DNA of 64,000 nucleotides, from the NCBI RefSeq assembly GCF_003315035.1, contig NZ_QNRE01000003.1, forward strand, positions 186,001 to 250,000, read 5' to 3'. This document shows, in pieces, positions 9,031 through 17,136 of the stretch. Within the stretch, counting starts at the first letter, position 1. The number at the start of each line of letters is the position of its first letter. Source of the stretch: Nocardia puris (lineage in GTDB: Bacteria; Actinomycetota; Actinomycetes; Mycobacteriales; Mycobacteriaceae). A program made the translations under genes and the position numbers. The notes under the pieces are model-generated. The model worked only from the letters and a program-made list of their open reading frames with translations. It did no database searches and had not been told where the DNA came from.

Positions 9031-9249
9031 ACGCCCACGCTACCCGCGCCCCAGGTTATCGATGGCCGGTGCCACGTCGCCGTGAATACAGTCATCGACG
9101 GTGCCACCACCCACTCGACCACCGACCCGGTCCGCGCACCGTCCGACGGCTGCGGACCGCTCCATGACGTGCGTCACATCGGGCGCCGAAGCGGTGAGTT
9201 CGACCGGTTCGTCTCGTCGGAAGGATGAACAGCGAGATGAGGAGAGTTC

Positions 9250-9471
9250 ATGTCCGGCAAGCCGAGTGGTCCCGCTTCCTATTTCCCGTCCATCGAAGCC
9301 AAGTACGGCAAGCCGGTGACCGAGTGGTTCGAGTTGCTGGCAAAGTCCGGGGTGGCGGGGCACAAGGGATTGGTGGAGTGGTTGAAAGCCGAGCACGGGG
9401 TGGGGCACGGGCATGCGAACGCGTTGGTGCAGGTGCATTTGAATCCCGAGAAGTGGGGTTACTCCGCGTGA
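9250..9471 (+). CDS. DUF4287 small protein
   Basis: A 73-residue soluble protein with the compact DUF4287 pattern: a central WFELLAKSG helix, then HKGLVEWLKAEHGVGHGHANALV, ending WGYSA (read as separate pieces). Such domains are small helical modules of unknown function, often stand-alone. ATG 9250 is preceded by GAGGAGA at good spacing. The gene is monocistronic: its own promoter region lies in the 220-base divergent gap, and a strong hairpin follows directly. Confidence 0.85.
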   Translation: MSGKPSGPASYFPSIEAKYGKPVTEWFELLAKSGVAGHKGLVEWLKAEHGVGHGHANALVQVHLNPEKWGYSA

Positions 9472-9479
9472 TTCACGAA

Positions 9480-9510
9480 CGAAGGGCCCGCGGATCGCGC
9501 GGGCCCTTCG
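9480..9510 (+). terminator. Hairpin terminator of the DUF4287 gene
   Basis: A perfect 13-bp stem (left arm 9480-9492, right arm 9498-9510, containing GAAGGGCCCGCG) with a 5-base loop, starting 8 bases after the stop codon. There is no T tract, as is common in high-GC actinobacteria. Confidence 0.8.
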
Positions 9511-9520
9511 TCGAGGGGGC

Positions 9521-9582
9521 GGGCGGCACCGGCGGGAGCTAGGCGCACGGTGCCGCCCTGGTCCCCGGCCCGGGCCGGGGAC
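9521..9582. terminator. Two further hairpins between convergent genes
   Basis: A 10-bp stem pairs 9521-9530 with 9549-9558. It is followed by a perfect 22-bp palindrome at 9561-9582 with half-site GTCCCCGGCCC. They lie just past the stop of the dctA-like gene on the minus strand and probably terminate it. Confidence 0.6.
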
Positions 9583-9594
9583 TGGCAACCGGGA

Positions 9595-10962
9595 TCAGAC
9601 CGGTACCAAGGACTTCGGTTTCGGGTCGGGTTCGGGGGAGGCGTGGTCGTCGACCATGGTGCTTTCGTCGAACGGGATCTCGCGGGCCAGCACACTGCGG
9701 ACCCGGTCCACGTCGAGGGTTCTCGTCCAGGTGCCGATGAGCACGGTGGCGACGGCGTTGCCCGAGAAGTTGGTCAGCGCGCGGGCCTCCGACATGAACC
9801 GGTCGATGCCGACGATCAGACCGACCCCGTCGAGCAGTTCGGGCCGGTGACTCTGCAGGCCGCCCGCCAGCGTCGCCAGGCCGGCGCCGGTGACACCCGC
9901 CGCACCCTTCGACGCCACGATCATGAACAGCAGCAGCCCGAGCTGTTCGGGAATGCTGAGCGGCACGCCGAGCGCGTCGGCGATGAAGATCGACGCCATC
10001 GTCAGATAGATCGCGGTGCCGTCCAGGTTGAACGAGTACCCGGTGGGCACGACCACGCCCACGGTGGTGCGCTGCACGCCCATGTGCTCCATCTTCGCGA
10101 TGAGCCGCGGCAGCGCCGACTCCGACGACGAGGTGCCCACGATCAGCAGGTACTCACGCCCGAGGTAGCGCGCCAGCTTGAAGATCGACACCCCCGACAC
10201 CACCCGCATCAGCACGCCGAGCACGCCGAACACGAACACCAGGCAGGTCAGGTAGAAGGCGATCATCAGGGTGGCCAGCTGCACCACCGCGTCCAGCCCG
10301 GTGCGCCCGACCACGTTGGCGATGGCGCCGAACGCGCCGATCGGCGCCAGCCACAGGATCATCGCCAGGATGCGGAACACCAACTTCTGCACGATGCCGA
10401 CGGCCTCGAGAATCGGCTCGCCCGCCGACCCCATCGCCTGCACCGCGAACCCCACCAGCAGCGCGACGAACAGCGCCTGCAACACGCTGCCCGCGGTGAG
10501 CGAGGAGACCAGTGTGGTCGGGATGATGTCGTGCAGGAATTCGATGGTGCCGCCCCCGCTGTGCGCCTGATCGGCGTATTTCGCTCCAGCACCGGCATTT
10601 TCGGCGATGTCCATACCGCTGCCCGGATCGAGCAGGTTGCCGACGACCAGGCCGATGCCGAGCGCGACGGTCGACATGACGAGGAAGTAGCCGAGCGCGA
10701 GCCCGCCGACCTTGCCGACCGTGGCGGCGGTGCGCACCGAGCCGATGCCGAGCACGATGGTGCAGAAGATGACCGGGGCGATCATCATCTTGATCAGGTC
10801 GACGAACATGGTGCCCAGCGGCGCGAGCGACTGCCCGACCCCGGGTGCGAGCCAGCCGACCAGCACGCCCGCGACGACGGCGACGATGACGGCCAGGTAG
10901 AGCCAGTGCGTGCGGTCGCGTTTGCGGGCCGGAGCGGGGGCGGCGTCGGTGCTGGCGCTCAT
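9595..10962 (-). CDS. dctA: C4-dicarboxylate/cation symporter (DctA family)
   Basis: A 455-residue integral membrane symporter of the dicarboxylate/amino-acid:cation symporter family, importing succinate, fumarate or malate with protons or sodium. Family hallmarks are visible: the serine-rich loop GTSSSESALPRL (helical hairpin), PTGYSFNLDGTAIYLTMA (the conserved NxDG region), and GAAGVTGAGLATLA (second hairpin). ATG 10962 has a strong GGAGG upstream. A longer in-frame start at 11034 would add a basic, non-homologous leader. Divergent genes encode a CitA/DcuS-type sensor and a response regulator, so expression is probably induced by external dicarboxylate. Confidence 0.92.
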   Translation of the reverse strand: MSASTDAAPAPARKRDRTHWLYLAVIVAVVAGVLVGWLAPGVGQSLAPLGTMFVDLIKMMIAPVIFCTIVLGIGSVRTAATVGKVGGLALGYFLVMSTVALGIGLVVGNLLDPGSGMDIAENAGAGAKYADQAHSGGGTIEFLHDIIPTTLVSSLTAGSVLQALFVALLVGFAVQAMGSAGEPILEAVGIVQKLVFRILAMILWLAPIGAFGAIANVVGRTGLDAVVQLATLMIAFYLTCLVFVFGVLGVLMRVVSGVSIFKLARYLGREYLLIVGTSSSESALPRLIAKMEHMGVQRTTVGVVVPTGYSFNLDGTAIYLTMASIFIADALGVPLSIPEQLGLLLFMIVASKGAAGVTGAGLATLAGGLQSHRPELLDGVGLIVGIDRFMSEARALTNFSGNAVATVLIGTWTRTLDVDRVRSVLAREIPFDESTMVDDHASPEPDPKPKSLVPV

Positions 10963-11213
10963 CGGTTGACCTCCCCGGTGCCGCCGGGCGGCGGGGGCGG
11001 GCACTGGATGGCGCGCCCGTGCCCGGAGCGCCACGGCGCGGACAGCCGATCGCGTCGCGCGCAGTCGACACCAGCGTGCGACAAGCGCGCTGATCTAGAT
11101 TTATCGCTCATGGCGAATCCTGCTCTCCGATTTGATGCCGGAATTGGCGGCCGCGCTGCCCGTGTGAGGCGGGTACGGCGTCGGAGCCGGGGTATGCACC
11201 GCGCGGCCCGATG

Positions 11214-11287
11214 TGCACAATGTTCTCGGCCCCAGTGACGCGGGTCACTGTTTGGTGCATAACGTTCAACGGTTATGCATAACGTTC
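11214..11287. promoter_or_regulatory. Three direct repeats TGCAYAAYGTTC in the dct intergenic region
   Basis: Copies lie at 11214-11225 (TGCACAATGTTC), 11256-11267 and 11276-11287 (both TGCATAACGTTC). Start-to-start distances are 42 and 20 bp, close to whole numbers of helical turns, so bound proteins would sit on one face of the DNA. The last copy ends 15 bases before the kinase GTG. The likely binder is the response regulator encoded at 12970, acting on its own operon and possibly on the divergent transporter gene. Confidence 0.6.
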
Positions 11288-11302
11288 GATGGAGGAAATC
11301 AA

Positions 11303-12973
11303 GTGCGACGTGATCGACCCGCATCCGGCGCGGGGTCCGATCCGTCCCCGCGACCTCGCCGGTTCCGGCACGGCCGCTATCGGCTGTCGCTGGCCGCGCA
11401 GGCGTTCGTCCTGCAGCTGGTCGTCCTGGCGCTGGTGATCGTCGGCGGTACCGTCGCCGCGGTCTTCGAGGCGCGGCGCACCAACGACCTCACCACCGAA
11501 CGCGAGGTCAGGGACATATCGGTCAGCGTCGCCCAGGCTCCGTCCACGCGCGAGGCGGTGCTCTCGCCCGACCCGACGGCGCGGTTGCAGCCGGTGACCG
11601 AACAGATCCGCGTGCGCACCGGCATGGACTTCATCGTGGTCATGGCCCCCGATCGGACCCGGTTCACCCACACCAATCCCGCACAGATCGGCGGACAGTT
11701 CGTCGGCAATATCGATCGCGCGCTGGCCGGCGAGACCTTCACCGAGACCTTCACCGGCACCCTCGGCCCCTCCATCCGCGCGGTGACACCGGTGCGCGAC
11801 GACGACCGGGTGATCGCCCTGGTGTCGGTCGGGGTCACCCGCGCCCGCATCGGGGATCAGGTGGCGGCGCGCCTGCCCGACATCCTGGGTGTCGCGGCGG
11901 CGGGCCTGGTGGTGGCGGCGATCGGCTCGTTCCTGCTCAGCAGGCGGCTGCGCCGCCAGACCCACGGCCTGGACCCCGACGAGCTGCGCATCATGTACGA
12001 GCACCACGACGCGGTGCTGCACTCCGTGCACGAGGGCCTGGTGGTGTTCGGCACGAGCGAGCTGGCCGAGGTGGTCAACGACGAGGCGCGCAGGCTGCTC
12101 GATCTGCCGGACGGGCCGGTGCGCCGTGCCGACCTGCCGCTGTCGCTGCGACGGATGGGCGGCGGCGTGGTGCGCGACGAGATGCACGTGACGGGCGATC
12201 GCATCCTGCTGGTGAACCAGGACATCGTCACCTCGCAGGGCCGCGCGCTCGGCACCGTGATGACGATCCGCGACCACACCGAATTGCGCAACGTGCTGGG
12301 CGAACTCGACTCGGTGCGCAGCTTCGCCGAATCGCTGCGCTCGCAGGCGCACGAGGCCGCCAACCGGTTGCACACCGTGGTCACCATGGTCGAACTCGGC
12401 AAGCCGCGCGAGGCGGTGGAGTTCGCCACCGCGGAACTCGAACTCTCCCAGTCGCTCATCGATCGGCTGATGGCCGCGGTCGGCGAACCCGCGCTGGCCG
12501 CACTGCTGCTCGGCAAGGTGAACCAGGCCGCCGAACGCGGCCTGGAGCTGACCGTCTCGGAGGACACCGCACTCGACTCCACCGCGCCGCTCACCGCCCG
12601 CGAGGCGGTGACGCTGGTCGGCAACCTGGTCGACAACGCCATCGACGCCGCCGCGGGCAGCTCCGCCGCATGGGTGGAAGTGGCGGTGCGCCAAGATGAT
12701 TCGACGCTGTTCGTCCGGGTGTCGGACAGCGGGCCCGGCATGACGGCGGAGACCTTCGCCAGGGCGGCCGAGCGCGGCTACACCACCAAGGATGATCACC
12801 ACGGCCTCGGGCTGGCCCTGGTGCACCGGGTCGTCGCGCGGCATCACGGGGTGATCACCGCCGACAGCACACCGGAAAGTACTGTCACCGTGACGATTCC
12901 GCGGGGGGAAGATCGAAAAAGCGCCGGACACAACGCAATACCGGCGCGAACCACCCTGGAAGGACCGTCGTGA
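11303..12973 (+). CDS. CitA/DcuS-type sensor histidine kinase
   Basis: A 556-residue membrane sensor. After a basic N-terminus comes one transmembrane helix (about residues 31-53), an extracytoplasmic sensing domain, a second helix (about 195-215), a PAS-like domain, a dimerisation/phospho-acceptor helix with His in SQAHEAANRLHT, and an ATPase domain with NLVDNAIDA (N box), DSGPGM (G1) and GLGLALV (G2). The phospho-acceptor segment matches CitA/DcuS/DctS kinases for di- and tricarboxylates. GTG 11303 has GGAGG seven bases upstream. The gene overlaps the regulator gene by four bases (GTGA). It probably senses dicarboxylates for the divergent transporter. Confidence 0.88.
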   Translation: MRRDRPASGAGSDPSPRPRRFRHGRYRLSLAAQAFVLQLVVLALVIVGGTVAAVFEARRTNDLTTEREVRDISVSVAQAPSTREAVLSPDPTARLQPVTEQIRVRTGMDFIVVMAPDRTRFTHTNPAQIGGQFVGNIDRALAGETFTETFTGTLGPSIRAVTPVRDDDRVIALVSVGVTRARIGDQVAARLPDILGVAAAGLVVAAIGSFLLSRRLRRQTHGLDPDELRIMYEHHDAVLHSVHEGLVVFGTSELAEVVNDEARRLLDLPDGPVRRADLPLSLRRMGGGVVRDEMHVTGDRILLVNQDIVTSQGRALGTVMTIRDHTELRNVLGELDSVRSFAESLRSQAHEAANRLHTVVTMVELGKPREAVEFATAELELSQSLIDRLMAAVGEPALAALLLGKVNQAAERGLELTVSEDTALDSTAPLTAREAVTLVGNLVDNAIDAAAGSSAAWVEVAVRQDDSTLFVRVSDSGPGMTAETFARAAERGYTTKDDHHGLGLALVHRVVARHHGVITADSTPESTVTVTIPRGEDRKSAGHNAIPARTTLEGPS

Positions 12974-13674
12974 TCCGAGTGCTGATCGTCGAGGACGAAC
13001 CGTTGATCGCCGAGGCGCATCGCGCCTACGTCGAGCGCATCCCCGGGTTCACCGCCGTCGGCGTCGCCCACACCGGACGCGACGCCATGCGCGCGGCCGC
13101 CACCGCCGCCGCCGACGAGAGCCCGATCGACCTGGTGCTCATGGACATCGGCCTGCCCGACACCAGCGGCCTGGACGTGGCGGCCGCGCTGAGCGGGCTC
13201 ACGCCGAGCCCCGACGTCATCGCCATCACTTCCGCGCGCGACCTCACCATGGTGCGCACGGCCGTCGCCAACGGCGTGGTGCTGTATCTGCTCAAGCCGT
13301 TCACCTTCGCGGCGTTCCGCGACAAGCTGGAGCGCTACCGGGAGTTCCGCACCGCGCTACCCGCGGGCGAATCCGCCCTCTCCCAGCTCGACATCGACCG
13401 CGCGCTGAGCGCCCTGCGCACCCCCGACCAGCGCGCCAACACCCCGAAAGGCGTTGTGCCGCAGACACTCGAGGAGGTGTCGCGGTCGGTGCGCGCCGCC
13501 GCGAACGGCATCACCGCCGCGGAGGCCGCCAACACCGTCGGCGTCTCGCGGATCACCGCGTGGCGCTACCTGGAGAAGCTGGCCGACGACGGCCTGGTGC
13601 TGCGCAAGTCCGACTACGGGCGCGCGGGCCGGCCGAAGACGCGCTACCTGTGGAAGCGCGCCGACACGACCTGA
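12970..13674 (+). CDS. CitB/DctR-type response regulator
   Basis: A 234-residue two-component regulator. The receiver domain (about 1-120) has the acidic pair VEDEP, the phospho-acceptor Asp in DLVLMDIGLP, and the switch Lys in LLKPF. The C-terminal part contains a helix-turn-helix (AAEAANTVGVSRITAWRYLE) and a terminal wing, as in the CitB/DcuR group. It partners the kinase it overlaps by four bases. The three direct repeats upstream of the kinase are its likely targets. It converges with the pyrophosphorylase gene with only two bases between stops. Confidence 0.88.
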   Translation: MIRVLIVEDEPLIAEAHRAYVERIPGFTAVGVAHTGRDAMRAAATAAADESPIDLVLMDIGLPDTSGLDVAAALSGLTPSPDVIAITSARDLTMVRTAVANGVVLYLLKPFTFAAFRDKLERYREFRTALPAGESALSQLDIDRALSALRTPDQRANTPKGVVPQTLEEVSRSVRAAANGITAAEAANTVGVSRITAWRYLEKLADDGLVLRKSDYGRAGRPKTRYLWKRADTT

Positions 13675-13676
13675 GC

Positions 13677-14756
13677 TCAGACGTCGGTGGAGAAGCGGAT
13701 GCCGCCGTCGGGGATCTCCACCCCCGGCCACACCCGCGCACCGCGCAGCAGTTCGCAGCGGGCGCCGATGTTGGCGCCGTCGCCGATGACGCCGTCGCGC
13801 ACCAAGGCGCGGGGGCCGATGCGCGCGCCGAAGCCGATGATGGTGCGTTCCACCGTCGCGCCCGCCTCCACCACGGCGCCGTCGAAGACGACCGCGCCGT
13901 CCAGCCGCGCGCCCGCGCCGATCTCCGCGCCGCGACCCACCACGGTGCCGCCGATCAGCACCGCACCCGGCGCGACACCCGCGCCCGGGTGCACGAGCGA
14001 TTCGCCGCGCTGACCGGGCAGCGCGGGCGAGGGCGCGATCCCGCGCACCAGATCGGCCGAACCGCGCACGAAGTCCTCGGGCGTGCCCATATCGCGCCAG
14101 TACGAGGAGTCGACGTGGCCCTGCACGCGCGCGCCCTCGGCCAGCAGCGCGGGGAACACCTCGCGCTCGACCGACACCGGCCGCCCGGCCGGGATCTTCT
14201 CGATGTACTCGCGGCGGAAGACGTAGCACCCGGCGTTGATCTGGTCGGTGGGCGGGTCCTGGGTCTTCTCCAGGAACTCCAGCACGCGGCCGTCGGCGTC
14301 GGTGGGGACGCAGCCGAACGCGCGCGGGTCCGAGACGCGCACCAGGTGCAGCGTCACATCCGCCTTGGTGGACTCGTGGGTGTCGAGGATGGCGCCCAGG
14401 TCGGTGCCGCCGAGGACGTCGCCGTTGAACACCATCACGTTGTCGGCGCGCAGCTTGGGCAGCACGTTGCGGATGCCGCCGCCGGTGCCCAGCGGCTCGG
14501 TCTCGGTGACGTACTCGATCTCGAGCCCGAGTTCGGCGCCGTCGCCGAAGTGCTCCTCGAACACCTCCGCCTTGAACGACGTGCCAAGCACCACATGCGT
14601 GATCCCGGCCTCGGCGATGCGCGCGAGCAGGTGGGTGAGGAACGGCAAGCCCGCCGTGGGCAGCATGGGCTTGGGGGCCGACAGGGTCAGCGGCCGCAGC
14701 CGCGTGCCCTGACCGCCGACCAGAATCACGGCGTCGGTGCCTGGATTTCCTGCCAT
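13677..14756 (-). CDS. manC: Mannose-1-phosphate guanylyltransferase (GDP-mannose pyrophosphorylase)
   Basis: A 359-residue nucleotidyltransferase. The N-terminal catalytic domain carries the signature GGQGTRLRPLTLSAPKPMLP, then FNGDVL and LEKTQDPPTDQINAG; the C-terminal part shows hexapeptide-repeat (left-handed beta-helix) character (GAGVAPGAVLIGG, GFGARIGPRA). It makes GDP-mannose from GTP and mannose-1-phosphate. Its position next to a rhamnosyltransferase and rmlD matches mycobacterial Rv3264c (manB/rmlA2 in different annotations), which is why a mannose rather than glucose nucleotide role is inferred. ATG 14756 gives the family-typical start directly before the signature. Confidence 0.85.
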   Translation of the reverse strand: MAGNPGTDAVILVGGQGTRLRPLTLSAPKPMLPTAGLPFLTHLLARIAEAGITHVVLGTSFKAEVFEEHFGDGAELGLEIEYVTETEPLGTGGGIRNVLPKLRADNVMVFNGDVLGGTDLGAILDTHESTKADVTLHLVRVSDPRAFGCVPTDADGRVLEFLEKTQDPPTDQINAGCYVFRREYIEKIPAGRPVSVEREVFPALLAEGARVQGHVDSSYWRDMGTPEDFVRGSADLVRGIAPSPALPGQRGESLVHPGAGVAPGAVLIGGTVVGRGAEIGAGARLDGAVVFDGAVVEAGATVERTIIGFGARIGPRALVRDGVIGDGANIGARCELLRGARVWPGVEIPDGGIRFSTDV

Positions 14757-14821
14757 CGGTGTTCCCCTGTTCGCCTCTCCACGCGGCGCTGGTGCGCCTG
14801 TTGACCGCGCCTCGGGGACCG

Positions 14822-15709
14822 TTACCGGCCCTGCTGGCGCAGAGCGGATCGAACCGCAATCCGGGAGCGGATCGCAAGTCCGGCGCGCAGCGCCAGCCGC
14901 AGCGGTGCCTGCCACCAGTGCGGATGCCGGTCGGCCTGGAAGCGGTACGCGCTGGCGTGGTGCGCGGGCAGCATCACCTCGGGATGCCGTCCGGCGGCGT
15001 GTCCCTTGGCGTGCGTGACCTCGGCCGACGGCACGAAGACATTCTGCCAGCCCGCCTTGCCCATGCGGTCGCCGAAGTCGACGTCCTCCATGTACATGAA
15101 GTAGCGGGAGTCGAAGCCCTCGATGGCGTCGAACGCCGAGCGGCGCACCAGCAGGCAGGAGCCGGACAGCCAGCCCACCGGGCGCTCGGAGATCTCCTCG
15201 TTCTCCTGGCGGTAGCGCCGCGTCCACGGGTTGCCGGGCCACACCGCGCCGAGGATGGCGTGGCCCGCGCCGTCGGCCAGGCCGGGCACCCGGCGCGCGG
15301 AGGGGTAGACGCTGCCGTCCGGTTCGCGCACCATCGGCCCGAGCGCGCCCGCGCGCGGCCACCGCTGGGCGGCGGCGAGCAGGTCGTCGATGGCGTCGGT
15401 GCCCCAGCGGATGTCGGGGTTGGCGATCACGATGAACTCGATCGACGGGTCGATCTCGGCGACCGCCCGGTTGATGGCACCGCCGTACCCGATATTGCCG
15501 CCGGTGCGCAGCAGCCGCACGTGCGCGTTGGCCTCGGCCACCAGCTCCGGCACCCCGTCCACCGACCCGTTGTCGGCCAGGATCACCCGCGGTTTCTCGC
15601 TGGTCGCGTGGGCCAGGGTGGTGATGAAGTGCTCGAGGTGCTCGCCGGGCGAATAGGTTACCGTGACGACGGCAAGGCCACCGGGGGCCGCGGGATCGGG
15701 TGCGCTCAC
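14822..15709 (-). CDS. wbbL: Rhamnosyltransferase of the cell-wall linker (GT2)
   Basis: A 295-residue family-2 glycosyltransferase. It has VVTVTYSPGEHL at the start, DNGSVDG, NIGYGGAINR, the metal-binding-type NPDIRWG, and the WbbL-type YMEDVDF motif. In mycobacteria WbbL adds rhamnose to GlcNAc-PP-decaprenyl, building the linker joining arabinogalactan to peptidoglycan. Gene order (manC, wbbL, rmlD) is the mycobacterial one. I chose the GTG at 15709, with GAGG upstream, because it places the first strand at the N-terminus; an ATG at 15754 would add 15 residues. Confidence 0.88.
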   Translation of the reverse strand: MSAPDPAAPGGLAVVTVTYSPGEHLEHFITTLAHATSEKPRVILADNGSVDGVPELVAEANAHVRLLRTGGNIGYGGAINRAVAEIDPSIEFIVIANPDIRWGTDAIDDLLAAAQRWPRAGALGPMVREPDGSVYPSARRVPGLADGAGHAILGAVWPGNPWTRRYRQENEEISERPVGWLSGSCLLVRRSAFDAIEGFDSRYFMYMEDVDFGDRMGKAGWQNVFVPSAEVTHAKGHAAGRHPEVMLPAHHASAYRFQADRHPHWWQAPLRLALRAGLAIRSRIAVRSALRQQGR

Positions 15710-16110
15710 GCCACAGCCTCGCTGGCGCTCGCCCGCAGCGTGCGCGCGGCGCACTGTGACATGGTTCGCTCACTACGTTCGCTCACGACTCCGCAGCCTA
15801 GTAGGAACCACGCCGCCGCGCGTGGCCGGTTCCACACTCGCGCGAGACCGGACGGTCTGGATCGGCGGGGCCGGACGACCCGAATCCGGTACGCGCCCAT
15901 CGTTTCTCATCGCGCGGGTGGCGGGCCTTCCGGCTCGGGCCGCGCAGGGCCTGGGCAGCGGATCGACGTCACGGACCGGTCCGCTGCCTGCCGCCCCGCG
16001 GTATGTCGGCCAACGCGGGCGGTTCGCCGACGGGCCCGTTCGCGAAGTGCATCGCGCCGTTCCACCGGCCTACGTGCCGCCACAGATCTCCGGCCGAAGG
16101 CGAGCGTCGA
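15710..16110. other. 400-base gap between rmlD and wbbL
   Basis: No convincing gene is seen. The only structure noted is a 10-bp direct repeat GTTCGCTCAC at 15764-15773 and 15777-15786, about 55 bases before the wbbL start on the other strand, which could belong to a wbbL promoter. Confidence 0.5.
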
Positions 16111-16965
16111 TCACCGCTCGTCCGACAGCGCCGCGTGCAATGCCGCGCGCCAGTCGCGCAGCGGGGTCAGCCCCGCCTCGGCCCAGGCGCGGCCCGAGAG
16201 CACCGAGTAGGCCGGGCGGCGGGCGGGGCGGGGGTAGGCGGACGAGTCGACGGGACGGATGCGCTCGGGATCGGCGCCGATCTCGGCGAATACCGCGCGG
16301 GCCAGGTCGAACCAGGTGGCATGCCCGGCGTTGGTGGCGTGCAGGACGCGGGGAGCGCCGGGGTGCGCGGCGAGTTCGAGCAGACCGGCCGCCAGGTCGC
16401 GGGCGTAGGTGGGTGAGCCGAGCTGGTCGTTCACCACGGTGAGGGTGTCGCGTTCGCGCTCCAGGCGGCGCATGGTGGCGACGAAATCGCTGCCCACGCC
16501 CGTGTAGACCCACGCGGTGCGGACCACGTGGACCTGCGCGGCGCGTTCGAGCACGGCTCGTTCTCCCGCGAGCTTGGTGCGGCCGTACACCGATCTCGGG
16601 CCGGTCGGGTCGCCGGTCTCATAGGGCGCGCGCGCTGTGCCGGGGAACACATAGTCGGTCGAGAGGTGGATGAGGCGCGCGCCGACCCGTGCGCAGGCCG
16701 CGGCGAGCACGGCGGGTCCGGTGGCGTTGACGGCGAACGCGGCGCCCGGATCGGACTCGGCGGCGTCCACGGCGGTATACGCGGCGCAGTTGATCACCAC
16801 GTCACCCGGCGCGATCACCGCGCCGACGGCGGCCGGGTCGGTGATGTCGAGCTCGGCGCGGGGTAACCCCAGCGCAGCGGGGTCCAGTCGCAGGATCTGT
16901 GCGCCGACCTGTCCCCCGGATCCGGTGACGAGCAGGCGGCGGGCGGCGGGCGATGCGGCGGTCAC
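16111..16965 (-). CDS. rmlD: dTDP-4-dehydrorhamnose reductase
   Basis: A 284-residue short-chain-type reductase performing the last step of dTDP-L-rhamnose synthesis. Visible motifs: the NAD(P)-binding VTGSGGQVG, a conserved NCAAYTAVDAAE segment, LSTDYVFPG, and the catalytic pair in SVYGRTKLAGE (YxxxK). It supplies the donor for the downstream rhamnosyltransferase. The GTG at 16965 starts just ahead of the Rossmann fold; the longer ATG at 17055 would add 30 Pro/Arg-rich residues and is less likely. Confidence 0.92.
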   Translation of the reverse strand: MTAASPAARRLLVTGSGGQVGAQILRLDPAALGLPRAELDITDPAAVGAVIAPGDVVINCAAYTAVDAAESDPGAAFAVNATGPAVLAAACARVGARLIHLSTDYVFPGTARAPYETGDPTGPRSVYGRTKLAGERAVLERAAQVHVVRTAWVYTGVGSDFVATMRRLERERDTLTVVNDQLGSPTYARDLAAGLLELAAHPGAPRVLHATNAGHATWFDLARAVFAEIGADPERIRPVDSSAYPRPARRPAYSVLSGRAWAEAGLTPLRDWRAALHAALSDER

Positions 16966-17136
16966 GGCCGCAAGTCTGGCACGCCGGTACACCTGCGGGT
17001 CCGGTCCGCCGGGGTAACCGTTCGTTAGCCTGGGGGCGGGGTATCCGGTCGGCACGGCCGCCGGAACGCACTACGGGGGGCCACCGGACGCGGGGGCGGT
17101 CGGGGCGAATATCGGGCTTTGTCGAGAGGATGCGCA

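Noticed and set aside
11273..12931. A 552-codon minus-strand frame opposite the sensor kinase
   Set aside because: The plus-strand frame has complete histidine-kinase motifs; the opposite frame is low-complexity.
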